From an uncultured Rhodospirillales bacterium (GTDB lineage Bacteria; Pseudomonadota; Alphaproteobacteria; Acetobacterales; Acetobacteraceae), in the NCBI GenBank assembly GCA_903928895.1, contig CAIYSR010000150.1, positions 1 through 64,000 on the forward strand: DNA of 64,000 nucleotides. The letters are read 5' to 3'. The position numbers and the translations under genes are program-made. This document shows, one piece after another, positions 33,568 through 43,247 of this stretch. Numbering within the stretch: the first letter of the stretch is position 1; each line of letters begins with the position of its first letter. The notes beneath the pieces are model-generated. The model was not told the origin of the DNA and ran no database searches. It was given only the letters and a program-made list of their open reading frames with translations.

Positions 33568-34119
33568 ATGGCACGTCTCGACTACCGCAACCGCGAAGAC
33601 CTCGCGCCGGCCGACCAGGATCTGCTCAAGCGCAACATCAACCTGCACCGCATCCTGACCCACAGCCCCGGCATGACCCGGGCCTTCAGCACCCTCGGCG
33701 GCTATATCCGCTACGGCTCAAAGCTCAACCCGAGGCTGCGCGAACTCGCCATCCTCCAGGTCGGCTGGCTCGCCCGCTCGCCCTACGAATGGTCGCACCA
33801 CGTCAAGATCGGCTACGACTTCGACGTCAGTGACGCCGACATCGCCGCCCTCGTCGCCGACACCGCCGGCGCCCCGACCGCGCTGCCCGAGCTCGATCGC
33901 CTGGTTCTCGCCGCCGCCCGCGAGGCCCACGCCGGCCCCGGCGTCTCCGAGCCAACCTTCAACGCCCTGCTGACCCATCTCAGCACCGAACATCTCACCG
34001 ACCTCGTCGTCACCATCGCCTTCTACTGCGCGGTGGTGCGGGTGCTGTCCTCGATGCAGATCGACGTCGAGCCGGACTACCAGCCCTATCTCGACAAATA
34101 CCCCTTCCCCGCGATCTGA
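33568..34119 (+). CDS. Carboxymuconolactone decarboxylase (CMD/AhpD-like) family protein
   Basis: A 183-residue all-helical CMD-domain protein. The core reads LNPRLRELAILQVGWLARSPYEWSHHVKIG, written here in two parts: LNPRLRELAILQVGW and SPYEWSHHVKIG. The E-W-x-H-H motif marks the non-redox branch, since there is no CxxC, so peroxidase activity is unlikely. The ATG at 33568 follows GGGAG at good spacing. It lies 70 bp upstream of soxB on the same strand and may be cotranscribed with it. Substrate unknown. Confidence 0.88.
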   Translation: MARLDYRNREDLAPADQDLLKRNINLHRILTHSPGMTRAFSTLGGYIRYGSKLNPRLRELAILQVGWLARSPYEWSHHVKIGYDFDVSDADIAALVADTAGAPTALPELDRLVLAAAREAHAGPGVSEPTFNALLTHLSTEHLTDLVVTIAFYCAVVRVLSSMQIDVEPDYQPYLDKYPFPAI

Positions 34120-34189
34120 AGGCCTCGTCTCCGGGCGGGGCTTGCCCACCCCCTGAGGCGGTCGCATAGTCCCATCGAACGAGGTGGGC

Positions 34190-35440
34190 ATGCGATATTC
34201 CGGACTGCGGCTCTTCGCCGAGGCCTTGCGCGGCAATACCGGCTGGAAGCCCGCCTGGCGGGACCCTCCGCCCAAGCGCAGCTACGATGTCATCATCATC
34301 GGCGGCGGCGGCCACGGCCTCGCCACGGCCTATTACCTCGCCAAGGAACACGGCATCACCAATGTCGCCGTGCTGGAGAAGGGGCCGATCGGTCTCGGCA
34401 ACACCGGGCGCAATACCACCATCGTCCGCTCCAACTACATGCTGCCGCAGAACCATTTTTTCTATGAGAAGGCGCTGTCGCTGTGGGAGGGCCTGGAGCA
34501 GGACCTCAACTACAACGCCATGGTCAGCCAGCGCGGTGTGATCAACCTCTTCCACGCCGAAGGCACCCGCAACGCCGCGGTCCGGCGCGGCAACGCGATG
34601 CGGCTCGACGGCATCGATGCGGACCTGCTGGACAAGGAGCAGGTCCGCGCCCTCTGCCCGCTGATCGATGTCGACAACGGCCGCTTCCCCGTGCTCGGCG
34701 GCCTGATGCAGCGTCGCGGCGGCACGGCGCGGCATGACGCGGTGGCCTGGGGCTTCGCCCGCGCCGCCGACCAGCGGGGCGTCGACATCATCCAGCACTG
34801 CGAAGTCACCGGCATCGATGTCGAGGGCGGCCGCGTCACCGGCGTGCAAACCACGCGCGGGCCGATCAAGGCCAACAAGATCGGCCTCGCGGTCGCCGGC
34901 AACACCTCGCGGCTGGCGCAGATGGCCGGGATCGATGTGCCCATCGAAAGCCATGTGCTCCAGGCCTTCGTTTCCGAAGGCGTCAAGCCTTTGGTCGACC
35001 AGGTGATCACGTTCGGCGCCGGGCATTTCTACATCAGCCAGTCCGACAAGGGCGGCCTCGTCTTCGGCGGCGGGCTCGACGGCTGGAATACCTATGCCCA
35101 GCGCGGCAACCTGCCGGTCGTGGACCATGTCTGGTCCGCCGGCATCGCGATGATGCCATCGCTGTCGCGCCTGCGCGGCCTGCGCCAATGGGGCGGCGTG
35201 ATGGACATGAGCTTCGACGGCTCGCCGATCATCGGCAAGACCCCGATCGACGGGCTCTACATGACGGCGGGCTGGTGCTACGGCGGCTTCAAGGCGACGC
35301 CGGGCTCCGGCTGGTGTCATGCCTGGACCATTGCCAACGATGCGCCGCACAAGCTGAACGAGGCCTACCGGCTCGATCGCTTCCGCACCGGCCATCTGCT
35401 CGACGAGCGCGGCAACGGCCCCTATCCGTGGATGCAGTGA
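34190..35440 (+). CDS. soxB: Sarcosine oxidase beta subunit
   Basis: A 416-residue flavoprotein that carries the sarcosine-oxidising FAD site of heterotetrameric sarcosine oxidase. The FAD motif DVIIIGGGGHGLATAYYL is at 33-50, and GNTGRNTTIVRSNY is at 70-83. GGTARHDAVAWGFARAA includes His182, the residue that in the family carries covalent FMN at the alpha/beta interface. The C-terminal DGLYMTAGWCYGGFKATPGS is typical. The ATG at 34190 follows GAGG closely; a GTG six bases earlier is less likely. It is the first of soxBDAG, with soxD starting 1 nt after its stop. Confidence 0.96.
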   Translation: MRYSGLRLFAEALRGNTGWKPAWRDPPPKRSYDVIIIGGGGHGLATAYYLAKEHGITNVAVLEKGPIGLGNTGRNTTIVRSNYMLPQNHFFYEKALSLWEGLEQDLNYNAMVSQRGVINLFHAEGTRNAAVRRGNAMRLDGIDADLLDKEQVRALCPLIDVDNGRFPVLGGLMQRRGGTARHDAVAWGFARAADQRGVDIIQHCEVTGIDVEGGRVTGVQTTRGPIKANKIGLAVAGNTSRLAQMAGIDVPIESHVLQAFVSEGVKPLVDQVITFGAGHFYISQSDKGGLVFGGGLDGWNTYAQRGNLPVVDHVWSAGIAMMPSLSRLRGLRQWGGVMDMSFDGSPIIGKTPIDGLYMTAGWCYGGFKATPGSGWCHAWTIANDAPHKLNEAYRLDRFRTGHLLDERGNGPYPWMQ

Positions 35441-35441
35441 C

Positions 35442-35717
35442 ATGATCAGGATCGATTGCCCATGGTGCGGCGTGCGCGACGAGGTCGAATTCACCTATCG
35501 CGGCGATGCCACGGTGGTGCGGCCGGGCGAGGGCGCCTCGGAAGAGGCGTTTCATGATTTTGTCTACAAACGCGCCAATCCGCGCGGCTGGCACGTGGAG
35601 TGGTGGTACCATGGCGCGGGGTGCCGGCAGTTCCTCAAGGTGGTGCGCCATACCATGACGCATGAGGTGCGCGCCGTGGCGCGCGCGACCGAGATGCCCG
35701 AGGTGCCGGCCGAATGA
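35442..35717 (+). CDS. soxD: Sarcosine oxidase delta subunit (zinc protein)
   Basis: A 91-residue zinc-binding subunit. The ligands are visible as CPWCG (Cys6, Cys9) and WWYHGAGCRQFL (His and Cys near 57-61). NPRGWHVEWW and VVRHTMTHEV are the family landmarks. It stabilises the alpha-beta heterotetramer. Its stop overlaps the soxA start (ATGA). Confidence 0.95.
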   Translation: MIRIDCPWCGVRDEVEFTYRGDATVVRPGEGASEEAFHDFVYKRANPRGWHVEWWYHGAGCRQFLKVVRHTMTHEVRAVARATEMPEVPAE

Positions 35718-38635
35718 CCCAGCCCTTCCGCACCCGCGCCGGCGGGCAGATCGACCGGACGGTGACGCTGTCGTTCCGCTTCGACGGCAAGGTCTATGCC
35801 GGACATCCCGGCGACACGCTGGCCTCGGCGCTGCTGGCCAACGGGGTGCGGCTGGTGGGGCGCAGCTTCAAGCTGCACCGGCCGCGCGGCATCTACGCCG
35901 CTGGCGCCGAGGAGCCCAATGCGCTCGCCGAACTGCGCACGGGCGCGCGGCGCGAGCCGAACACGCGGATGACGCAGATCGAACTCTACGCTGGTCTCGA
36001 AGCCGCCAGCCAGAACCGCTGGCCGAGCCTGCGCTGGGACCTGCTGTCGCTCAACGGGCTGATCGCGCCGGTTCTGTCCTCCGGCTTCTACTACAAGACC
36101 TTCATGTGGCCGGCCTCGTTCTGGGAGAAGGTCTATGAGCCGCTGATCCGCCGCTCCTCCGGGCTGGGCCGGGCCGCCGGGTTGGCCGATCCCGACCGCT
36201 ACGACACCGTCAACGCCCATTGCGACGTGCTGGTGATCGGCGCCGGCGTGGCCGGGCTCGCCGCCGCTCTGGTCGCAGGGGCGACCGGCGCCCGGGTGAT
36301 GCTGTGCGAGCAGGATTTCCTCCTCGGCGCCGGGCTGGTCGGCCAGGACGACGGATGGCGCGAAGCCACACTCGCCGCGCTTGCCGCGATGGCGAACGTG
36401 ACGCTGCTGCCGCGCACCAATGTCTTTGGCGCCTATGACGCCAATGTCGTGGGCGCGGTCGAGCGGGTGGCTGATCATCTGCCGGAGCCGCCGCCGCATA
36501 CGCCGCGGCAGCGCTACTGGACTATCCGGGCGGGGACGATCGTCCACGCCACCGGCGCCCATGAGCGCTTCATCGCGTTTCCCGACAATGACCGGCCCGG
36601 GGTGATGCTGGCCGGGGCGGCGGCGACCTATGTGGCACGCTACGGGGTGAAGCCGGGGAACCGGGCGTTGCTGTTCGCCAACAACGATGCGGCCTACCTG
36701 TCGCTGTTCACGCTGCATGACGCGGGCGTGGTGATGGCGGGGATCGTCGACCCGCGGGCTGAGTCGCCGGCGCAGGCGGCGGCGCGCGCGCGCGGGATCA
36801 CGGTCTGGTCGGCGAGCCAGGTGATCGGCACGTCGGGCGCGCTGGCGCTGACCGGCGCGCGCATCGCCCGGGTTGGATCGGCAGGGACGGATACGCTGGT
36901 GGCGGCCGATCTGCTGCTGGTCTCGGGCGGCATCAATCCGGCGGTGCAGTTGGCGAGCCAGTCGCGCACGCCGCTCGACTGGTCCGAGCCACTGGCGACC
37001 TGGGTGCCGGGGGTGCCGGTGCTGGCGCAGTTTTCGGCCGGAGCCGCCAATGGCGTCAGCGGGCTGCGCGAGGCCGCCGCCGATGGCGCGCGGTCCGGGG
37101 CGGCGGCGAGCGGCGGGGATGCGGCGATCGCGTTGCCGGAAGATGTGCCGGCGGATGCGACGGTGCTGCCGTTGTGGGAGGTCAAGGGGCGCGGCAAGGC
37201 GTTCGTTGATATCCAGGACGACGTCACCGCCAACGACATCCGCCTCGCCGCGCGCGAGGGCTACAAGCATATCGAGCATGCCAAGCGCTACACGACGCAC
37301 ACCATGGGGACCGACCAAGGCAAGTCCGGCGGGCTCGTCGGCGCCGCGGTGCTGGCGGAGGCGCGGGGCGAGACGGTGCAAAATGTGGGCATGCCGACCT
37401 TCCGGCCGTTCACCTCGCCGGTGACCTGGGGGGCGATCGCGGGGGCGAATATCGGCAAGCATTTCGCGCCGACCCGGCTGTCTCCGCTGCATGACTGGCA
37501 CGTCAAGCGCGCCGCCGTGTTCATGGATGCCGGGCAGTGGCTGCGGCCGGCCTATTATCCGGCGCCGGTGGATAGCGACGGCTGGGACAGCGTGCTGCGC
37601 GAGGCCCGCGCGGCGCGGCGCGGGGTGGCGGTGTGCGATGTCTCGACGCTGGGCAAGATCGATGTGCAGGGGCGCGATGCCGCCCGGTTTCTGGATCGGC
37701 TTTACACCAACACGTTTTCGAACCTGGCGATCGGGCGGGCACGCTATGGGCTGATGCTGCGCGAGGACGGGATCGTGTTCGACGACGGCACCACCTCGCG
37801 GCTGGCGCAGGATCATTTCTTTGTCACCACGACGACGGCCAATGCCGGGCCGGTGATGCAGCATATGGAGTTCTATTTGCAGACGGTGTGGCCGGAGCTC
37901 GACGTGACGCTCGCGTCGGTGACGGACCAGTGGGCGGCGATGTCGATCGCGGGGCCGAAGTCGCGCGCCACGATCAGCAAGATCGTGGACGGGCTCGATC
38001 TGTCGAACGAAGCCTTCCCGTTCATGGCGGTGGCCGATGCGACGGTGCGGGGCTGTGCGGTGCGGGTGTTCCGGATCAGCTTTTCCGGCGAGATGGCCTA
38101 TGAGATCGCGACGCCGGCGGGGCATGCGGAGACGGTGTGGCGCGCGGTGCTGGAGGCCGGCGAGGAATTCGGCATCGAGCCCTATGGCGTCGAGGCGTTG
38201 GGGCTGCTGCGGATCGAGAAGGGGCATGTCACCGGCGCCGAGCTCAACGGGCAGACCACGGCGGCCGATGTCGGGCTCGAGAAGATGTTCAAGAAGCGCG
38301 GCGATTTCGTCGGAAGGGTGCTGGCGCAGCGGCCGGGCCTGACCGACGCGGCGCGGCCGCGGCTGGTGGGGCTGCGCCCGGTGACGCGGGGGGAGCAGAT
38401 GCGGGCGGGGATGCATCTGGTGGAGACCGGCAGCAGCCACAGCCTGGGCTGGATTACCGCGGTGACGCGGGCGGTCGAGCTCGATGGCTGGATCGGGCTC
38501 GCCATGCTGGAGAACGGCGCGTCGCGGATCGGCAGCCGGATGCAGGCGGCCTCGCCGCTGCATGGGGCGCTGGTGGACGTGGAGATCGTGAGCCCGCATT
38601 TCGTCGATCCGGAGAATGCCCGTGTCCGTGTCTAA
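35714..38635 (+). CDS. soxA: Sarcosine oxidase alpha subunit
   Basis: A 973-residue subunit with an N-terminal 2Fe-2S-ferredoxin-like domain (about 20-110: GDTLASALLANGVRLVGRSF, KLHRPRGIYAAGAEEPNA), an NAD-binding domain (DVLVIGAGVAGLAAALVAG near 170-190), and a C-terminal GcvT/T-protein domain (about 600-970: DVSTLGKIDVQG, YGLMLREDGIVFDDG). The GcvT part handles tetrahydrofolate so that the sarcosine methyl group leaves as 5,10-methylene-THF. Length matches the family. The last codons contain part of a tandem 15-bp repeat that continues into soxG. Its codons end strongly in G, unlike the glycan operon. Confidence 0.96.
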   Translation: MTQPFRTRAGGQIDRTVTLSFRFDGKVYAGHPGDTLASALLANGVRLVGRSFKLHRPRGIYAAGAEEPNALAELRTGARREPNTRMTQIELYAGLEAASQNRWPSLRWDLLSLNGLIAPVLSSGFYYKTFMWPASFWEKVYEPLIRRSSGLGRAAGLADPDRYDTVNAHCDVLVIGAGVAGLAAALVAGATGARVMLCEQDFLLGAGLVGQDDGWREATLAALAAMANVTLLPRTNVFGAYDANVVGAVERVADHLPEPPPHTPRQRYWTIRAGTIVHATGAHERFIAFPDNDRPGVMLAGAAATYVARYGVKPGNRALLFANNDAAYLSLFTLHDAGVVMAGIVDPRAESPAQAAARARGITVWSASQVIGTSGALALTGARIARVGSAGTDTLVAADLLLVSGGINPAVQLASQSRTPLDWSEPLATWVPGVPVLAQFSAGAANGVSGLREAAADGARSGAAASGGDAAIALPEDVPADATVLPLWEVKGRGKAFVDIQDDVTANDIRLAAREGYKHIEHAKRYTTHTMGTDQGKSGGLVGAAVLAEARGETVQNVGMPTFRPFTSPVTWGAIAGANIGKHFAPTRLSPLHDWHVKRAAVFMDAGQWLRPAYYPAPVDSDGWDSVLREARAARRGVAVCDVSTLGKIDVQGRDAARFLDRLYTNTFSNLAIGRARYGLMLREDGIVFDDGTTSRLAQDHFFVTTTTANAGPVMQHMEFYLQTVWPELDVTLASVTDQWAAMSIAGPKSRATISKIVDGLDLSNEAFPFMAVADATVRGCAVRVFRISFSGEMAYEIATPAGHAETVWRAVLEAGEEFGIEPYGVEALGLLRIEKGHVTGAELNGQTTAADVGLEKMFKKRGDFVGRVLAQRPGLTDAARPRLVGLRPVTRGEQMRAGMHLVETGSSHSLGWITAVTRAVELDGWIGLAMLENGASRIGSRMQAASPLHGALVDVEIVSPHFVDPENARVRV

Positions 38636-39223
38636 TCATTCTGGGTCTAATCATTCTGGGTCTGATCTGTTGGCGCCGGGGGCGCATGGGGCGGTGGGGG
38701 GCGAGCCGGTGCGGATCGCGCTGCGCAGCTGCGATGTGGTGCAGGTATTGGCGCGCAAGGGGCGGGCAGGGGATGTGGCCGCGGCGCTGCTGGGCGCATT
38801 AGGGCTGGTGTTGCCCGGCCCGGGCCATGCGGCCGACGGGCGCGGCGCCTCGGCGTTGTGGGTTCAACCCGAAGGCTGGTTCGTGGTCGCGCCGCGCGGC
38901 GCCGATGGGGCGTTGGCATCGGCGATCAAGGCGGCATGCGGCGATGCGGCTTCGGTGATCGACCAGAGCCATGGGCGCGCCGTGGTCTCGATTTCCGGGA
39001 CACGGGCGGCCTGGGTGCTGGCGAAGTCGTGCCGGGTCGATTTGCATCCGAGCGCGTTCGGGCCGGGGCGGGTGGCGTCGACGCAATTGTTCCACCTGGC
39101 CGCGACACTTCACCAGACGGACGCGGTGCCGTCGTTCGATCTGATCGTGTTTTCGACCTTCCTGCGCTCGTTCCTGGAATCGCTGACCCACGCCGCCGAG
39201 GAAACCGGCTACGTGGTGGCTTG

Positions 39224-39224
<1 letters not shown>
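38616..39224 (+). CDS. soxG: Sarcosine oxidase gamma subunit
   Basis: A 202-residue gamma subunit, resembling a small GcvT-like fold: ALWVQPEGWFVVAPRGADG, VIDQSHGRAVVSISGTRAAW, KSCRVDLHPSAFGPGRVAST. The ATG at 38616 overlaps soxA by 20 bp. Residues 6-16 (SNHSGSNHSGS) come from a tandem repeat and are not conserved in the family. The stop overlaps the next ATG by one base (TGATG), which links the oxidase and the transporter in one operon. Confidence 0.9.
38631..38660 (+). repeat. Tandem 15-bp repeat across the soxA/soxG junction
   Basis: TCTAATCATTCTGGG occurs twice in direct succession, with a partial third start. The soxA stop codon TAA is inside the first copy, and both copies are read in soxG as SNHSG units. 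Expansion therefore lengthens soxG without changing soxA. Confidence 0.85.
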
Positions 39225-40199
<975 letters not shown>

Positions 40200-40207
<8 letters not shown>

Positions 40208-41174
40208 GCCGTTGTTGCGGGTCGAGGGATTGCGGACCCATTTTCCCGTTCTGTCCAAGCTGCTGCGGCGGCGGGTGGGGACGGTGCGGGCGGTCGATGG
40301 GGTCGATCTCGCGGTGGCGCCGGGGGAGGTGCTGGGGATCGTGGGGGAGAGCGGCTCGGGCAAGACGACGGTGGGCAAGTCGATCCTGCGGCTGATCGAG
40401 CCGACCGCGGGGCGGGTGGTGTTCGAGGGGACCGACATCACGCATCTGGCCCGGCGCGAGATGCTGGGGCTGCGGCGGCGGATGCAGATCGTGTTTCAGG
40501 ACCCGATGTCCTCGCTCAATCCGCGGATGACGATCGGGCGGATCCTGGCCGCGCCGTTCGAAATCCATGATGTGGCGAAAGGGGCGGACCTGCGGGAGAA
40601 GGTGGCCGATCTGTTGCGGCTGGTGGGGCTGCCGGCCGAGGCGGCGCAGCGGTTTCCGCATGAGTTTTCCGGCGGCCAGCGGCAGCGGGTGGGGATTGCG
40701 CGGGCGCTGGCGTTGCGGCCGCGGTTGATCATCGGGGACGAGCCGGTCTCGGCCCTGGATGTGTCGATCCAGGCGCAGATTCTCAATCTGCTCAAGCGGT
40801 TGCAGGGGGAGTTGGGACTGACTTACATTCTGATTTCGCACAATCTCGGGGTGGTCAGCCATATCTGCGACCAGGTGGCGGTGATGTATCTCGGGCGGGT
40901 GGTGGAGAGTGGGCCGCGGGAGGCGATTTTTTTCGACCCCAAGCATCCCTATACCGAGGCGCTGCTGGCCGCGGTGCCGTTGCCCGAGCCGGGGCGGCGG
41001 GCCGCGCATGCGCCGCTGGCGGGCGATGTGCCGTCGCCGGCGCATCCGCCGAGCGGGTGCGCGTTTCATCCGCGCTGCCCGCGGGCGATGGCGCGATGTT
41101 CGGTGGAGGCGCCGGTGGCGACGGCGCTGCCGGGCGGGCATGTGGTCGCCTGTCATCTGGTGGGGGGCGCGTGA
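40200..41174 (+). CDS. Oligopeptide-class ABC importer ATPase 2 (DppF/OppF-like)
   Basis: A 324-residue partner ATPase: Walker A GESGSGKTT, QIVFQDPMSSLNPRMTIG, signature FSGGQRQRVGIARAL, Walker B LIIGDEPVSALD, ISHNLGVVSHICDQ, and the tail GCAFHPRCPRAMARC. The ATG at 40200 overlaps the previous gene by 8 bp; an upstream TTG was not chosen. It is followed by a 129-bp gap filled mostly by an A/T-rich double hairpin before the first permease gene. Confidence 0.93.
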
Positions 41175-41188
41175 TGGAAGCACTGAAA

Positions 41189-41271
41189 CGGATAGAAGTT
41201 TTTTGCTTCTTTTTTTCAAAAAAGAAGCGCTTTCTTTTTTTGAAAAAAAAGAAACAAAAAAACTTTATCCG
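41189..41271. repeat. A/T-rich double-hairpin element, copy in ATPase-permease gap
   Basis: An outer stem pairs CGGATAGAAGTTTTTTG at the left end with CAAAAAAACTTTATCCG at the right end, with small mismatches. Inside it are two separate hairpins, one with arms GCTTCTTTTTT/AAAAAAGAAGC and one with TTTCTTTTTTT/AAAAAAAGAAA. The result is a four-way (cruciform-like) structure. A related copy lies at 42268-42347. Confidence 0.85.
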
Positions 41272-41303
41272 TTCCTGTGCCATGTCGAGGGGAGTATAGG
41301 CGG

Positions 41304-42257
41304 ATGCTCTCTTATGTGGGGCGGCGGGTGTTGCAGTCGGTGCCGTTGCTGATCGGGGTTTCGATCATCGGCTTCGCGCTGATGCATCTGGCGCCGGGGG
41401 GGCCGCTGGCGGTCTATACGCTGAATCCGACGATCACGAACCAGGACATCGAGCGGATCAGGATCGTGCTGGGGCTCGATCAGCCCGTGCATATCCAGTA
41501 TTTCAAATGGGCGTCGGGGATGGCGACGGGGAACTGGGGGTACACGTTTTTCGGCGGGCGGCCGGTGCTCGGCGTGATCCTGGAGCGGATGCCGGCGACG
41601 TTTCTGCTGATGGGTTCGGCGCTGTCGCTGGCGATCCTCATCGGCTGCACCATCGGGGTGCTCGGCGCGGTGCGGCGCTATTCGGTGTTCGACATGATGG
41701 CGACGTCGGGCGCGATGGTGGCGTTGTCGTTCCCGACGTTCTGGTTCGGGCTGATGGCGATCTATCTGTTCGCGATCAAGCTGGGCTGGTTGCCGTCGGG
41801 GGGGATGTACGAGTTGGGGGAGGAGGACAATCTGCTCGATCTGGTGCGCCATCTGATCCTGCCGTGCCTGGTGCTGGCGCTGGTGATCACGGCGGTGTGG
41901 AGCCGCTACACGCGCTCGGCGTTTCTGGAGGTGATGCACCAGGACTACATGCGCACGGCCAAGGCCAAGGGGTTGCGGGCGCCGGCGCGGCTGCTGCGCC
42001 ATGCGCTGCCCAATGCGCTGAAGCCGTTGATCGCGCTGCTCGGGATCGAGTTGCCCGCGCTGTTCTCGGGGGCGCTGGTGACGGAGACGATTTTCGGCTG
42101 GCCCGGGATGGGGCGGCTGTTCGTGGATGCGCTGAACATGAAGGAATACCCGGTACTGATGGGGATGATCATGTTCACGGCGCTGTTCGTGATCGTCGGC
42201 AACCTGGTTGCCGACATCCTGATCGCGCTGCTGGATCCCCGGGTGCGGCTATCATGA
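41304..42257 (+). CDS. Oligopeptide-class ABC importer permease 1 (DppB-like)
   Basis: A 317-residue permease with six membrane helices. MLSYVGRRVLQSVPLLIGVS is the standard DppB start, and the coupling loop is DYMRTAKAKGLRAPARLLRHALPN (EAA motif with conserved A-x3-G). The C-terminal LVTETIFGWPGMGRL is also typical. The ATG at 41304 follows GGAG. A start further upstream would lie in the hairpin element and was rejected. Confidence 0.93.
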   Translation: MLSYVGRRVLQSVPLLIGVSIIGFALMHLAPGGPLAVYTLNPTITNQDIERIRIVLGLDQPVHIQYFKWASGMATGNWGYTFFGGRPVLGVILERMPATFLLMGSALSLAILIGCTIGVLGAVRRYSVFDMMATSGAMVALSFPTFWFGLMAIYLFAIKLGWLPSGGMYELGEEDNLLDLVRHLILPCLVLALVITAVWSRYTRSAFLEVMHQDYMRTAKAKGLRAPARLLRHALPNALKPLIALLGIELPALFSGALVTETIFGWPGMGRLFVDALNMKEYPVLMGMIMFTALFVIVGNLVADILIALLDPRVRLS

Positions 42258-42267
42258 GGGAACTTAT

Positions 42268-42347
42268 GGGTAAAAGTTTTTTGGTTCTTTTTTTCAAAAA
42301 AGAACAGCACTCCCTTTTTGAAAAAAGGGAGCCAAAAACTTTTATCC
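42268..42347. repeat. A/T-rich double-hairpin element, copy between permease genes
   Basis: The same design as at 41189-41271: an outer stem (GGGTAAAAGTTTTTTGG with CCAAAAACTTTTATCC) encloses two hairpins with arms GTTCTTTTTT/AAAAAAGAAC and CTCCCTTTTT/AAAAAGGGAG. The stem ends differ in sequence from the other copy but stay paired, which points to selection for structure. The bases just after both elements also match (GCCTGTGCC region). Confidence 0.85.
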
Positions 42348-42378
42348 GTGCCTGTGCCGGCTTGGGCGGGGGGAGGCG

Positions 42379-43224
42379 ATGAGGGTCGGGGTTTGGGGGC
42401 GGTTCAGGCGGCATCCACTCGCGGTGTTCGGGTTCGTGACGGTGGCGGTGCTGTGTCTGGCGGCGTTGTTTTCGCCGTTCATCGCGCCGCATGATCCGCT
42501 GCTGCTGGATACGTCGCGGCGGTTTGTGGCGCCGTTTGCGCGGGCGGGGTTCGTGCTGGGGACGGACGAGCTGGGGCGGGATACCCTGTCGCGGCTGCTC
42601 TATGGCGGGCGGATTTCGCTGACGGTGGGGCTGGTGGCGATGGTCACGACCGTGGTGACGGGGGCGGTGATCGGGTTGCTCGCGGGGTATCTGGGCGGGC
42701 TCATCGACACGCTGCTGATGCGGTTTGTCGATACGATGCTGTGTTTTCCGCAGATTTTTCTGCTGCTGGTGATCGCGGCGTTCGTGCCGCCGTCGTTGAT
42801 CTCGATTGCGCTGATCATCGGGCTGACGTCGTGGATGGAGGTGTCGCGGATTGTGCGGGCGGAGATTCTGCATCTGAAGGAGCAGGATTTCGTGCAGGCG
42901 GCGCGCGCGCTGGGGGCGTCGGGCGGGCGGATCATGTTCCAGGAGTTGCTGCCCAATATCGCGGCACCCCTGCTGGTGGCGGCGACGCTGCGGGTGGCCT
43001 CGGCGGTGCTGGCGGAGAGCTATATTTCGTATCTCGGCTATGGCGTGCAGCCGCCGCTGGCGTCGTGGGGCAATATGCTGACCAATGCGCAGGGCTATTT
43101 CGATACGGTGCCTTGGCTGGCGATCCTGCCGGGTGCCATGATCACGTTGACGGTGATGGGGTTCAATTTTCTGGGTGACGGGTTGCGCGATGCGCTCGAC
43201 CCGCGGCTGCGGATGGACAAGTGA
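42379..43224 (+). CDS. Oligopeptide-class ABC importer permease 2 (DppC-like)
   Basis: A 281-residue permease with six helices: HPLAVFGFVTVAVLCLAALF at the start, LGTDELGRDTLSRLLYGGR, which is the conserved DppC loop, and the EAA loop DFVQAARALGASGGRIMFQE. It ends with NFLGDGLRDALDPRLRMD. It pairs with the upstream permease. Its stop is followed by the binding protein gene 23 nt later. Confidence 0.93.
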   Translation: MRVGVWGRFRRHPLAVFGFVTVAVLCLAALFSPFIAPHDPLLLDTSRRFVAPFARAGFVLGTDELGRDTLSRLLYGGRISLTVGLVAMVTTVVTGAVIGLLAGYLGGLIDTLLMRFVDTMLCFPQIFLLLVIAAFVPPSLISIALIIGLTSWMEVSRIVRAEILHLKEQDFVQAARALGASGGRIMFQELLPNIAAPLLVAATLRVASAVLAESYISYLGYGVQPPLASWGNMLTNAQGYFDTVPWLAILPGAMITLTVMGFNFLGDGLRDALDPRLRMDK

Positions 43225-43247
43225 CGATCCAACAAGAGGAGGCTTCG

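Noticed and set aside
33000-37000. Strand composition switch as a replication origin
   Set aside because: No DnaA-box cluster, dnaA, parAB or other origin-linked gene is near, and the pattern does not extend over the first 21 kb.
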